The position numbers and the translations under genes were made by a program. From NCBI RefSeq assembly GCF_015291725.1, contig NZ_CP030038.1, positions 124,001 to 188,000 on the forward strand: a DNA stretch of 64,000 bases, read 5' to 3'. The notes below the pieces were generated by a model. The model worked only from the letters and a program-made list of their open reading frames with translations, had not been told where the DNA came from and searched no databases. This DNA comes from Bradyrhizobium sp. CCBAU 51765 (GTDB lineage Bacteria; Pseudomonadota; Alphaproteobacteria; Rhizobiales; Xanthobacteraceae). Below are positions 1 through 8,766 of this stretch, piece after piece (position 1 is the first letter of the stretch; each line of letters begins with the position of its first letter).

Positions 1-1814
1 AAGGCGCCGGCGGCGCTCCGGTGTCGTGGAAGGGCAATGTGCGCGGGCCTTCGGCGCCGTTCTCGCAGAAAGCCAAGCAGGCCAGGAGCTGGCTTGATGA
101 GGCGCGGGCGCAACGCAATCCGCTGCTGGTCGAGGAGACCTTCCGCGTCTCGACGCAACAGCACGCAAGCCTCGAACCACATGCCGCCGTGGCCAGGTTC
201 GATGGCGATCAGCTCATTGTGCACATCTCGACCCAGGCCATTCACGAGAACATGGAGAAGATCGCCAAGCGCTATGGCCTTCCGCACGACAAGGTGCGTG
301 TGATCGCCGATCACGTCGGCGGCGGGTTCGGCTCCAAGGGCAGCGTTGGCCTGGAGACCATCGCCGCGATCGAGCTTGCGCGCGCCGCGAAGGCGCCGGT
401 GCGTGTCGCCTTCGATCGTGAAGAGGAGCTTTCCGTCGCCGGCTATCGTCCGGCCGCCGAGCTGAAGCTGTCCCTGCTGCCCTCGGCGGAAGGCCGCCTC
501 AAGGCTCTATCGCTCACCGCCCATGCCGATACCGGCGCCGCCGTGAACTCGCTGATCGCGGGCCTCGCGCGGCTGATCTATCCGGCCGAGGCAAAGGAGC
601 TCGTCGACTTCGACGTGCTCAGCAATTTGCCACCCGGCGCGCCGTTCCGCGGCCCCGGCGGGCCGCCGATGTCGTTTGCGCTGGAGCAGGCGGTCGACGA
701 AGCGGCGCTGCGCATGAAGATCGATCCGATTCAGCTGCGCAAGCTCTGGGACCCCGATCCCAACCGTCAGCGATTGTACGACTGGGCTTCCGGCCTCGAC
801 GTCTGGAAGAACCGCAAGCCGGCGGCATCGCAGACCGGCCGCTACCGGCGCGGCATCGGCGTCGCCACCGGGTACTGGCTCTATCTCTGGCAGACCAACT
901 CCTCGGTCGAACTCGCGGTCGAGGGCGGCCGCATCGTCGCAAGCTGCGCGGTCCAGGATATCGGCACGGGCACGCGCAGCGTGATCGCGAACACCGTCGC
1001 CAAGGCGTTCGATCTCGAGCCGCAGGATGTGGACGTGCGCATCGGCCGCTCCAACCTGCCGCGAGGGCCGGGCTCCGGCGGCAGCCGTGTCACCGCCTCG
1101 GTGGTTCCGCCGACCTTGCTCGCCATCGACAAGCTGAAAGCGGAAATCACGCGCACCGCGTCCCGCACCCCTGCTCCGGGCTCGAACGCGCCGTGGCGCG
1201 AGATGATCGCGGCTTCCCCTGATATCACCGTGTCGGCGAGACGCCAGGAGGACGGCAAGCCGCGGCCCGGCGTCAGGCCCGCGCTGCACGAGGCGGGCAT
1301 CATGGGCCGCGTGTTCGGCTGGGTGCTGCGTCTGATGAACCACATGGTGGTCGGCGCCGGCGTGCCGAGCTCGGTGCAGGTGATGGAAGTCGAGGTCGAT
1401 ACCTGGCTCGGCCATGTGCGCGTGCTCAACGCCTATACGGGCCTCGCGATCGGCAAGCTCGCGGCGCCGATGCTGGCGCGAAGCCAGGCTGCAGGCGCGG
1501 TGATCCAGGGCATCGGCTACGCGCTCTATGAGGCGCGGGAGACCGATCCTTTGAGCGGCCACATCCTGAGCGGCAGCATGGAGGATTACCGCATCCCGGG
1601 AATTGCCGACATGCCGAAACTGGACGTGCATTTCGATGAGGCCGGTTTCGAACACGTGCCGGGCGGCAGCGTCGGCATCGGCGAAGTCGCCACCGTGCCG
1701 ACCTCGCCCGCGATCGCCAACGCCATCCGCGATGCGATCGGCGTGAGACTGACCGAAATTCCGTTCCGGCCCGATCGTCTTGTGGCCGCCCTGAAAGGGA
1801 GGGATGCAGCGTGA
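1..1814 (+). CDS. Molybdopterin-binding large subunit of a xanthine dehydrogenase/aldehyde oxidoreductase (5' truncated by the window)
   Basis: The frame is open from the first bases with no stop, so the true start lies upstream; about 597 residues are visible from the GTG at 21, against roughly 730 for PaoC-type subunits, so the N-terminal part is missing. Motifs of the xanthine oxidase family are visible: GGGFGSKG near residue 100, the APFRGPGGPP loop near residue 207, and a C-terminal VGIGEVATVP segment whose Glu matches the catalytic Glu of molybdenum hydroxylases. The stop overlaps the next gene by 4 nt, so the two are co-transcribed and translationally coupled. Family knowledge: these enzymes hydroxylate aldehydes or N-heterocycles with water, using Moco, 2Fe-2S and FAD. 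The 2Fe-2S subunit should lie upstream. The substrate cannot be deduced. Confidence 0.88.
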   Translation, partial: GAGGAPVSWKGNVRGPSAPFSQKAKQARSWLDEARAQRNPLLVEETFRVSTQQHASLEPHAAVARFDGDQLIVHISTQAIHENMEKIAKRYGLPHDKVRVIADHVGGGFGSKGSVGLETIAAIELARAAKAPVRVAFDREEELSVAGYRPAAELKLSLLPSAEGRLKALSLTAHADTGAAVNSLIAGLARLIYPAEAKELVDFDVLSNLPPGAPFRGPGGPPMSFALEQAVDEAALRMKIDPIQLRKLWDPDPNRQRLYDWASGLDVWKNRKPAASQTGRYRRGIGVATGYWLYLWQTNSSVELAVEGGRIVASCAVQDIGTGTRSVIANTVAKAFDLEPQDVDVRIGRSNLPRGPGSGGSRVTASVVPPTLLAIDKLKAEITRTASRTPAPGSNAPWREMIAASPDITVSARRQEDGKPRPGVRPALHEAGIMGRVFGWVLRLMNHMVVGAGVPSSVQVMEVEVDTWLGHVRVLNAYTGLAIGKLAAPMLARSQAAGAVIQGIGYALYEARETDPLSGHILSGSMEDYRIPGIADMPKLDVHFDEAGFEHVPGGSVGIGEVATVPTSPAIANAIRDAIGVRLTEIPFRPDRLVAALKGRDAA

Positions 1815-2731
1815 GTGTCGCCGTCATGACCGCCAGTCTCACGCCTGAATTCCGCGCCGGAGGCACCGATTTCAGCGAACGCCGCCGCAGCGGCGTGTCG
1901 CAGGGCATGCTGATCGACATCTCGGCCACCGGCGACAAGATGATCACCTGGGATGCCGACGGAGCCGCCCGGATCGGTGCGCTGACCACCATCGCCACGA
2001 TCGCGACCGACGCGCGCATCGCCGCTGCCTATCCCGGCATTGCGGCGAGCGCGCAAGGCCTCGCCACGCCGCAGGTGCGCCACGTTGCAACGCTCGGCGG
2101 CAATCTCGCGCAGCGATCACGCTGCTGGTATTTCCGCCGGGCCGACATCGATTGCCTGAAAAAGGGCGGCAACACCTGCCCTTCCCGGTCCGGCAATCAT
2201 CTCTATGGCGTTGCCTTCGATCTCGGCGACTGCGTCGCGCCGCATCCCTCGACCATGGCGGCGGCTCTGCTCGCCTATGATGCGACCATCACCACGGACC
2301 GGCGCAGCGGATTGACGGTTGCCGGCCTGCTCGGCGACGGCTCGGTCGCGCACGCCGATCATACGCTCGCAGCCGGCGAGATGATCGAGAGCATTGCGCT
2401 TCCTGCCCCGCTCGAGGGCGAGCGCGCTTCCTACAAGCGCGCGATCAGCCGGACCTATGCGGAATGGCCGCTGGTGGAGCTCTGCGCCCGCGTCGTGATC
2501 GCCGATGGCAAATTCCAGCTCGTGCGTCTCGCTGCCGGCGGCGTTGCGCCCGTGCCGCTTCGCCTCAGCGCCGTGGAAGCCCAGCTCAGTGGCAAGATTG
2601 CCAATGCGGCATCGATCGCAGAAGCGGCGAAAGCGGCGAGCTCGGGTGCCAAACCATTGCCGATGACGGCCTACAAGCTCGACCTTCTGCAAGGGCTGGT
2701 GCGCGACATGCTGGAGCGGCTTTCGGGCTAG
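1811..2731 (+). CDS. FAD-binding subunit of the molybdenum hydroxylase, PaoB/YagS-like with four extra cysteines
   Basis: 306 residues starting at a GTG that overlaps the stop of the large subunit. An FAD PP-loop is seen as FRAGGTDF near residues 14-21 and the second flavin-binding motif as TLGGNLAQRS near 94-103. Directly after it lie Cys105, Cys115, Cys123 and Cys141, an insertion not found in ordinary xanthine dehydrogenase FAD subunits but typical of those carrying an additional 4Fe-4S cluster (E. coli PaoB/YagS and the 4-hydroxybenzoyl-CoA reductase beta subunit). The ligand assignment is inferred from family knowledge. It passes electrons from the Moco subunit via FeS to FAD. The gene order (large subunit before FAD subunit) differs from paoABC. 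The CO dehydrogenase flavoprotein (CDH-D) C-terminal region follows. Confidence 0.87.
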   Translation: MSVAVMTASLTPEFRAGGTDFSERRRSGVSQGMLIDISATGDKMITWDADGAARIGALTTIATIATDARIAAAYPGIAASAQGLATPQVRHVATLGGNLAQRSRCWYFRRADIDCLKKGGNTCPSRSGNHLYGVAFDLGDCVAPHPSTMAAALLAYDATITTDRRSGLTVAGLLGDGSVAHADHTLAAGEMIESIALPAPLEGERASYKRAISRTYAEWPLVELCARVVIADGKFQLVRLAAGGVAPVPLRLSAVEAQLSGKIANAASIAEAAKAASSGAKPLPMTAYKLDLLQGLVRDMLERLSG

Positions 2732-2760
2732 CCAGTATTTGCGCGTGACGTTTTCCGCCA

Positions 2761-2877
2761 CGTCATTGCGAGGAGCCAGTGACAAGATTGCGGAGCAATT
2801 TTGCACTGGTGCGACGAAGCAATCCAGGCTGCTTCCGCGGAGGGAGTCTGGATCGCTTCGCTTCGCTCGCAATGACG
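2761..2877. repeat. Palindromic intergenic repeat (CGTCATTGCGAGG...CTCGCAATGACG)
   Basis: The two ends are inverted copies (CGTCATTGCGAG and CTCGCAATGACG), with internal inverted segments around GCAATCCAG/CTGGAT. A related element lies at 31761-31817. It fills the gap between the convergent molybdenum hydroxylase and GH5 genes and could act as a transcript end. The short reading frames that cross it are not genes. Confidence 0.8.
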
Positions 2878-3027
2878 GAGTGCGATGCTGCGGCGTGCTC
2901 AACTCCCATGTCACGGACGCGCTGCAACGCTCCATAGCGCGTCAAAGACGCGCGTAAACGCGCTTACGGCGTTGCAGCGCAGAGCCGGGGCCCCAGGAAG
3001 CCGCGGAACTCGCGAAAGCTTCCTGCT

Positions 3028-4050
3028 TCACCGCCGCGCCGGAATCAGCGCCCGCAGGATCTCCGGCTTCCAGCTTTGACGCGCGCTGTTGAAGGCCGCG
3101 AAATCGTGGTCGAACTGCCAATAGGCCCAGGCCCAGCTGAGCCGCTCCGCATGTCGTGCCATGAACGACAGATATCTGGTGCGAGCTTCGGCGGGGGCGG
3201 CTTCGTAGACGCCGAACTCGCCGAGATAGATCGGGCGCTTTTCCCGTTCCGACCAGATGCGCATCTTCTCGAAATCGGCGCGCGCCTTTCGTTCGTCCTC
3301 CGGCGTGCCCCAATCGAGCGGCCCCACCCGCGAAAACGTTTCGGACCACGGCGCGCCCTGATGGGTGAAGCGTAGCGGCGCGTAATAGTGAAACGTCACG
3401 ATCAGGTTCCTGTCGTCCGAGGGCAGCACCAATTCTTCGACCGGCATCTCGTCGACGTTGAGGATGGCGGCAATGACGGTCCGCGTGGGGTTGGTGGCGC
3501 GGATGATGCCGAGACACTCGTTCAGCAGGGTGTTCCAGGCGGCGGACGTCATCTGGCCGCCCGGCTCGTTGAGCACCTCGAAGACGAGCGCCGGATATCT
3601 TCCGGCATAGCGCTCGGCGATCTGCCTCCAGAAGGCTTTCAGCTTCTCGGCGCATCCGGACACGTCCTGCTGGCAAACATGGGTATCGTGCTCGTCGAGG
3701 ACGGGGATGAGGTTCCGGGCCAGCACCTCCTCGATCACGGCATCGAGCCGCCTCAAGACGACTTCGTCCAGCAGATTGCCGGGGCCCATGAACTTGAAGC
3801 CGAAGAAATTGATCCGGACGTGCGAGAAGCCGGCCTTTCTGATCGCGGTGAGGTTGTCCAGGCGAAACGGCGCGTTCCGGCCTCCCTCCCAGATGCCGTC
3901 ATAGCCAAGGATGTTGATGCCGCGCCCCAGTTTTGCGGGAGCGGGCGCGGTGCCCTGCCCGGTGGCCTCGGCCTGGGAGCAGATCGCAAGCATGGATATT
4001 GCCAGGGCGAGACTGAAAGTTGCCGACCAGCGGGCGCGGATGGCATTCAT
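3028..4050 (-). CDS. Secreted glycoside hydrolase family 5 (cellulase-type) protein
   Basis: 340 residues with an N-terminal signal peptide (hydrophobic stretch about residues 9-24, likely cleaved after AEA near 29). The GH5 TIM-barrel signatures are present: FEVLNEPGG places the acid/base Glu at 162, HYY near 221, and IYLGEFGVYE the nucleophile Glu at 278. A GGAGGGAGCAGG stretch precedes the ATG. It begins 13 nt after the stop of the O-antigen ligase-like gene, so the two probably form one transcript. Family enzymes cleave beta-1,4 (or beta-1,3) glycans. Next to a polysaccharide polymerase/ligase, a role in trimming or releasing the organism's own polysaccharide is plausible, but a plant-wall substrate cannot be excluded. 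Confidence 0.88.
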   Translation of the reverse strand: MNAIRARWSATFSLALAISMLAICSQAEATGQGTAPAPAKLGRGINILGYDGIWEGGRNAPFRLDNLTAIRKAGFSHVRINFFGFKFMGPGNLLDEVVLRRLDAVIEEVLARNLIPVLDEHDTHVCQQDVSGCAEKLKAFWRQIAERYAGRYPALVFEVLNEPGGQMTSAAWNTLLNECLGIIRATNPTRTVIAAILNVDEMPVEELVLPSDDRNLIVTFHYYAPLRFTHQGAPWSETFSRVGPLDWGTPEDERKARADFEKMRIWSEREKRPIYLGEFGVYEAAPAEARTRYLSFMARHAERLSWAWAYWQFDHDFAAFNSARQSWKPEILRALIPARR

Positions 4051-4063
4051 CCTGCTCCCTCCA

Positions 4064-5356
4064 TCATTGCTGCAGGCGGTGCTGCGAAACCGGCCTGCAC
4101 ACTGCGAAGAAGAATGCGACGAGAAGAACCGACGTGAACATCGTCGAGCGAAGGAACATCGTCTCCGTGAAATTCGATTGAAAGCTCAGGACGACGAATC
4201 CGATGATGAGGGCGCAGTGGCGACGATCGATCGACCGGGTGGCGATCAAATACAGGACCTTCTCCGAGAACAGGTAGACGCTCGCGACGAACAGCACGTA
4301 TCCCAGGAATCCCGTCTCGATCGCCACCGCGATGTAACCGCTGTGATAATTGTCGAGCACCCAGCCATGGTTCTGGTTGAAATAGTCGTAAATCGCAGGA
4401 CGCGTCCAGAATCCGTTGATGCCGAAGCCCAGCAGCGGCGCATCGTTGAAATGGCTGATGGCGTACTGCCAAATGAAGGTCCGCTCGGTCAAATTGATCG
4501 TCGTTTCGCCGAGATGGATGGAATCGTAACCCGTCACGTAGAAATACAGGATCAGCAGGGCGGCCAGGATGCACATGACGAACGGCAGCACCGCGTAGAC
4601 TCTCATGCAGCGGATCGACCACATCGAGGTAAAGAGCAGTGCTCCCGCGGCAACGGCAACGGCACCGGCGCCACGCGATTCCGAGGCGATGACGCAGGTC
4701 GATGCCAATAGGAACATCGCGAGGAAGGCGATCCATCCCTGCCCCGTCATCTTCCGATAGCAGGCAAAGAACATCAGATATGCGCTGATGAATCCGAGCG
4801 TCTGCTTCGATTCATAGATTCCTTGCCACTGGCCATTGTGCATCCAGCTCTGGTCCACGCCGATCTCGGGCACGAACACCGCGCACAAGGCCGAGGCCGC
4901 GACCAGTATGAAGAGCCCCAGCGCCGTCGACCCGACGATCTCGTCGATGTCGATACGCGTGATGAGGCAGTACGCACCGAAAGTCGTCACCGCGAGTGCC
5001 GCGCTCTTCATGAACGCCGCACTGGCGAGGCTGGTCCAGAGAACGGAAACGACGGCAAGAGCATAGAATGCGACCAGCGCGATGAGATCGGGATTGCACT
5101 GCACTCTCACACGCGGACGTACGAAGGCACTGGCGTAGATCAGGATGATCCACATCAAGAGCGCTACGGCCTGTTGCAGATAGCTCCACTCTGCGCGAAG
5201 CAGCGCGGGATTGAAGACGCCCATCGACGCGATCACGTTGACGGTGATCGAAATGCGGATCACGTTTCTGGCAAGCGTTTCCACGCCGCCCCCGCGCGCT
5301 TTCCAGATCGCGCTGTCGTATGCCTCGGAATCCGCCACGGAGTGCAGGCTGGCCAT
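4064..5356 (-). CDS. O-antigen ligase/polymerase family membrane protein (WaaL/ExoQ-like)
   Basis: About 430 residues with ten or more hydrophobic segments and a long periplasmic loop in the C-terminal half (around YDSIHLGE...GWVLDNYHSGY), the arrangement of the Wzy/WaaL/ExoQ superfamily. The start is the ATG at 5356, preceded by GGAAGG; a GTG seven codons upstream lies in the same frame but has no ribosome site of its own. These proteins polymerise or ligate undecaprenyl-linked sugars at the outer face of the inner membrane. The GH5 enzyme follows 13 nt downstream. Whether the product is LPS O-antigen or an exopolysaccharide cannot be decided because no glycosyltransferases are nearby. Confidence 0.85.
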   Translation of the reverse strand: MASLHSVADSEAYDSAIWKARGGGVETLARNVIRISITVNVIASMGVFNPALLRAEWSYLQQAVALLMWIILIYASAFVRPRVRVQCNPDLIALVAFYALAVVSVLWTSLASAAFMKSAALAVTTFGAYCLITRIDIDEIVGSTALGLFILVAASALCAVFVPEIGVDQSWMHNGQWQGIYESKQTLGFISAYLMFFACYRKMTGQGWIAFLAMFLLASTCVIASESRGAGAVAVAAGALLFTSMWSIRCMRVYAVLPFVMCILAALLILYFYVTGYDSIHLGETTINLTERTFIWQYAISHFNDAPLLGFGINGFWTRPAIYDYFNQNHGWVLDNYHSGYIAVAIETGFLGYVLFVASVYLFSEKVLYLIATRSIDRRHCALIIGFVVLSFQSNFTETMFLRSTMFTSVLLVAFFFAVCRPVSQHRLQQ

Positions 5357-5439
5357 GAGCTGACCTTCCAGAAGCACGGTTAATATTTTGCTTAATGCGG
5401 GACGGACTTAGGTTGAAGCGATTGCCACGGGCATGGCTC

Positions 5440-5524
5440 CGGCGCGGGTGAGGGCTTTCGCCTCCAGGAGATTATCCCATCGGGGAAACACCCTTTCCCC
5501 AGCCCTCTCGCAGGCGGGAGAGGG
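5440..5524. repeat. Palindromic repeat of the CCCTCTCCCGC/GCGGGAGAGGG class
   Basis: Inverted segments around CAGCCCTCTCGCAGGCGGG and GAGAGGGA, plus a GAGGGCTTTCGCCTC hairpin, lie between ptsN and the ligase gene. Relatives occur at 21905-22035, 36117-36143, 51823-51950 and 57287-57375. It may insulate ptsN from the downstream operon as a terminator. Confidence 0.65.
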
Positions 5525-5569
5525 ACTGCACCCCCGTCGTTGCAGCAATCAAGCCTCAACTCATCATGT

Positions 5570-6031
5570 TCAGGCCGCGGTCGCCGGCGGCAGGGCCAGC
5601 ACCGAATAGATCGCCTCGGCATCGCGCGAGGCGCGGAGCTTCTTGGCAATGTCCTGGTCGCGGAGCAGGCGGGCGATGCGGGCGAGCGCCTTGAGGTGAT
5701 CGGCGCCGGCGCCTTCGGGGGCAAGCAGCAGGAAGACGAGATCGACCGGCTGGCCGTCCATCGCCTCGAAATCGATCGGGCGGTCGAGGCGCGCGAACAG
5801 GCCAAAGATCTTTTCCAGCTTGGGCAGCTTGCCGTGCGGAATGGCGACGCCGTAGCCGACCGCGGTGGTGCCGAGCTTCTCCCGCTGCAGCAGCACCTCG
5901 AACACCGAGCGCTCGTTCTGCCCGGTCAGCTCGGCGGCCTTGGCCGCGAGCTCCTGCAAGGCCTGCTTCTTGCTGTTGACCTTCAATGCCGGGAGAATCG
6001 CCTCGGGGGCGACCAGATCGGTAATCGGCAT
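5570..6031 (-). CDS. ptsN: PTS IIA-like nitrogen regulatory protein (EIIA-Ntr)
   Basis: 153 residues, the full length of the EIIA-Ntr family, with the phosphorylation motif GVAIPHGK placing the active His at residue 66. It accepts phosphate from NPr and, in other Proteobacteria, adjusts potassium transport, the stringent response and sigma-54-linked nitrogen functions. It is the last gene of the lptC-lptA-lptB-rpoN-hpf-ptsN run on the minus strand, the conserved context of ptsN; 219 nt separate it from hpf, so it may also have its own promoter. Confidence 0.95.
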   Translation of the reverse strand: MPITDLVAPEAILPALKVNSKKQALQELAAKAAELTGQNERSVFEVLLQREKLGTTAVGYGVAIPHGKLPKLEKIFGLFARLDRPIDFEAMDGQPVDLVFLLLAPEGAGADHLKALARIARLLRDQDIAKKLRASRDAEAIYSVLALPPATAA

Positions 6032-6250
6032 GGAGGGTTTCCGAGGTGAATTAAACCGTCAGGTTCCGATTTGGCCAACTTGATAGACCAAGCTGAGCCG
6101 GCGTCAATAACATGAAGCAGGAGGCGCACTTAGCCCCGGTCAAGATGTGGGGGGCTTCTACTCCAACGCAATCCCGGTGCCAACTCCCGCGTGTGGCTTT
6201 GCCACCGTCAATGTTAAGGGCCGGAATGGTACGGTGCCCAAATCCCGGGC

Positions 6251-6856
6251 CTAGCCGGGCGATTGGCCGCCCGCTTTCGCTCCCGGCGGGTCAATCCAGC
6301 CCACATTGCCGTCCGCCCGGCGGTAAATGATGTTCACCCGGCCTGACGAGCCATGCTGGAATACCATGCAGGGCGCCCCGCTGAGATCGAGTTCCATGAC
6401 CGCTTCGCTGACCGAGAGCCGCTTCAACGACGTCGTTTGCTCCGCGATAATGACCGGACTGTAGCCGGTGACTTCCTCTTCGCCCTCTCCGGGCGCTTCC
6501 AGCACGTAAGCCGTGGCGTCGAGCGCAGCCATCGCTTCGGAGGCGACGTGGGCCTTGCGCGCGGACCGGTCCTTGAGCCGGTTCTTGTAGCGCCGCAGCC
6601 GCCTCTCGATCATCAGCAGCGCCTGGTCGGCGCTGGCATAGGCATCCGGTGCGTTCGAATCGGCCTCCAGCGTGATTCCCGAATCGAGATGCAGGGCGCA
6701 ATCGGTGCGGAAACCGAAGCCGTCCTTGCTCAGCGTGATGTGGCCGGAATAGTTGCCGTCGAAATACTTGCGCAGCACCTCGTCGGTGCGGTCGGCAACG
6801 CGGCCGCGCAGGGCCTCGCCGACGCTGATGCTCTTTCCCGAAATCCGGAGAGTCAT
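6251..6856 (-). CDS. hpf: Long-form ribosome hibernation promoting factor
   Basis: 201 residues: an N-terminal HPF/RaiA domain (about 1-100, MTLRISGKSISVGEALR...) and a C-terminal dimerisation domain (about 135-195, ending ...IIYRRADGNVGWIDPP). Long-form HPF joins 70S ribosomes into 100S dimers in stationary phase. GAGG lies 6-7 nt before the ATG. It is located directly downstream of rpoN, as in many Proteobacteria. A 198-nt gap to rpoN contains half of a GCATGATC repeat. Confidence 0.94.
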   Translation of the reverse strand: MTLRISGKSISVGEALRGRVADRTDEVLRKYFDGNYSGHITLSKDGFGFRTDCALHLDSGITLEADSNAPDAYASADQALLMIERRLRRYKNRLKDRSARKAHVASEAMAALDATAYVLEAPGEGEEEVTGYSPVIIAEQTTSLKRLSVSEAVMELDLSGAPCMVFQHGSSGRVNIIYRRADGNVGWIDPPGAKAGGQSPG

Positions 6857-6963
6857 TGGATGCCTCGCTTGCTTTGTTGCCTCAGTTGCGATGACGAATC
6901 ATCGCAGCTGAAGTCGCTCCCTGCGCACGATCTTCGCGCAAACGCGTTCCGCGTATGTCGCGA

Positions 6964-6996
6964 GGAGAACCGCTGCACATTTTTCCGGATCATGCG
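6964..6996. repeat. Half copy of the GCATGATC-type palindromic repeat
   Basis: The segment reads as one arm of the element at 15506-15554 (on the minus strand GCATGATCCGGAAAA followed by GTGCAGCGGTT). The second arm is missing. It sits in the rpoN-hpf spacer. Confidence 0.6.
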
Positions 6997-7054
6997 CATG
7001 CCTGGATCGGTCTCGAAGGGAGGACGAGAGTAGCGCGATTCCGCGCCGGCGCAA

Positions 7055-8677
7055 TCAGGCCGGCTCTGGGTTGCGGGAGCGATCGGACAATGCGGTGGAG
7101 AGAACGTTACCAAGAGCGCTCTGCTTGTCGCGGCGGCGTTGCACCGAGGAGGGTATGCGCATGGCTTCGCGGTACTTCGCGACCGTGCGGCGGGCAATAT
7201 CAATGCCCGAAGCGCGCAAGCGTTCCACGATGGTGTCATCCGACAGGATCGCGGAGGGCTCCTCCGAATCGATCAGCTGCTTGATGTGGTGGCGCACGGC
7301 TTCGGCCGAATGCGCCTCGCCGCCGTCGGCCGAGGCGATCGAGGCCGTGAAGAAATATTTCAACTCGAACGTGCCGCGATTGGTCGCCATGTACTTGTTG
7401 GCGGTGACGCGCGACACCGTGGATTCGTGCATCTGGATGGCATCGGCGACGGCCTTCAGATTGAGCGGCCGCAGGTGCGCCACGCCATGTGTGAAGAAGC
7501 CGTCCTGCTGGCGCACGATCTCGGTTGCAACTTTCAGGATGGTGCGGGCGCGCTGGTCGAGCGCGCGCACGAGCCAGGTCGCGTTCTGCAGCGCGTCGGT
7601 GAAATAGGACTTGTCGCCGTCCTTGCCGACCTTCTTCGACAGCTCGGAATAATAGGTCTGGTTGACCAGCACGCGCGGCAAGGTGTCGCTGTTGAGCTCG
7701 ACATGCCAGCCGCCGTCGGGACCCGGACGGACATAGACATCGGGCACCATGGTCTGCAGGCGCGCCGAGCCGAACTTCATGCCGGGCTTGGGATTGAGGC
7801 GGCGGATCTCGCCGATCATGTCGGCGATGTCCTCGTCGTCGACACCGCAGATCTTGCGCAAGGCAACGATGTCGCGCTTGGCAAGCAGATCGAGATGCTC
7901 GACCAGGGCCTGCATCGCGGGGTCGTAGCGGTCGAGCTCGCGGAGCTGGATCGCCAGGCACTCGCTCAAATTGCGCGCGAAGACGCCGGGCGGATCGAAT
8001 TTCTGCAGCACGGCGAGGACGCCCTCGACGTCGGCTTGCGATGCGCCAAGACGCTCGGCGGCCTGGCCGAGATCGGCCGGCAGATAGCCGGCCTCGTCGA
8101 CCAGGTCGATCAGGTACTGGCCGATCATGCGCTGGGCGGGGGCGGCGAAGGCGACCGCGAGCTGCTCGGCGAGATGGTCCGACAACGTTGTCTCGGCCGC
8201 GACAAAAGCTTCGAGATTGTAGTCTTCGGTCCCAGAGGCACCGCCGCCCCATTCCGTATAGGTGGTCGGCGCGGCGTCCTGGGCGGTGCGCGCCGCAGCC
8301 TCGGCGGGCTCCTCGGAGAAGACGTTGTCCAGGCCCGTATCCAGGGTCTGCTCGATCTCGGCGCGGCTGCCGAGATCCTTGCTCATCCATTCTTCCTGGC
8401 CCGGCTCGAAACCCTCGGCGCCGCCGCCGAAGCCGTCCTCGCCCTGGCCATCGCCTTGACCGTCGGAATCGCCGTAGCTCCCGGCCTCGGCCGGAGCCTC
8501 CCCCACCGGGCCCTCGTCACTGGCCCGTTCCAGCAGCGGATTGCGTTCGAGCTCCTCTTCCACGAACGTCGTGAGATCGAGATTGGACAATTGCAGCAGC
8601 TTGATCGCCTGCATCAGCTGCGGCGTCATGACCAGCGACTGCGACTGCCGGAACTCTAGTCTCTGCGTGAGCGCCAT
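7055..8677 (-). CDS. rpoN: RNA polymerase sigma-54 factor
   Basis: 540 residues. Region I (1-50) is the Gln/Leu-rich activator-contact segment MALTQRLEFRQSQSLVMTPQ. Region II (about 54-150) is acidic and glycine rich. The core-binding and HTH parts follow, and the RpoN box ARRTVAKYRE lies at 495-504, contacting the -24 promoter element. A basic/polar tail of about 36 residues follows the box. It directs transcription of nitrogen-regulation, nif-type and transport genes with enhancer-binding ATPases. Its place after lptB and before hpf/ptsN is the standard chromosomal rpoN context; Bradyrhizobium species may have a second rpoN elsewhere. Confidence 0.97.
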   Translation of the reverse strand: MALTQRLEFRQSQSLVMTPQLMQAIKLLQLSNLDLTTFVEEELERNPLLERASDEGPVGEAPAEAGSYGDSDGQGDGQGEDGFGGGAEGFEPGQEEWMSKDLGSRAEIEQTLDTGLDNVFSEEPAEAAARTAQDAAPTTYTEWGGGASGTEDYNLEAFVAAETTLSDHLAEQLAVAFAAPAQRMIGQYLIDLVDEAGYLPADLGQAAERLGASQADVEGVLAVLQKFDPPGVFARNLSECLAIQLRELDRYDPAMQALVEHLDLLAKRDIVALRKICGVDDEDIADMIGEIRRLNPKPGMKFGSARLQTMVPDVYVRPGPDGGWHVELNSDTLPRVLVNQTYYSELSKKVGKDGDKSYFTDALQNATWLVRALDQRARTILKVATEIVRQQDGFFTHGVAHLRPLNLKAVADAIQMHESTVSRVTANKYMATNRGTFELKYFFTASIASADGGEAHSAEAVRHHIKQLIDSEEPSAILSDDTIVERLRASGIDIARRTVAKYREAMRIPSSVQRRRDKQSALGNVLSTALSDRSRNPEPA

Positions 8678-8766
8678 GAAGCAAGAACCGTTCCCAAAAT
8701 TGGTCCGATTTTTGCTTATCCTAGTCCGAGCCCGATGTACACGTCTTGACGAAACGCAAAAACGGG

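Noticed and set aside
507..1655. A 382-codon frame opposite the molybdenum hydroxylase subunit
   Set aside because: Antisense to a gene with clear xanthine oxidase motifs.
2739..2957. Small frames across the repeat after the molybdenum hydroxylase genes
   Set aside because: The frames are created by a palindromic repeat; similar peptides would arise from every copy.
7139..8659. A 506-codon open frame opposite rpoN
   Set aside because: It is antisense to a clear sigma-54 gene, and its composition (His/Gln/Arg/Asp-rich without hydrophobic cores) is typical of a GC-rich antisense shadow.
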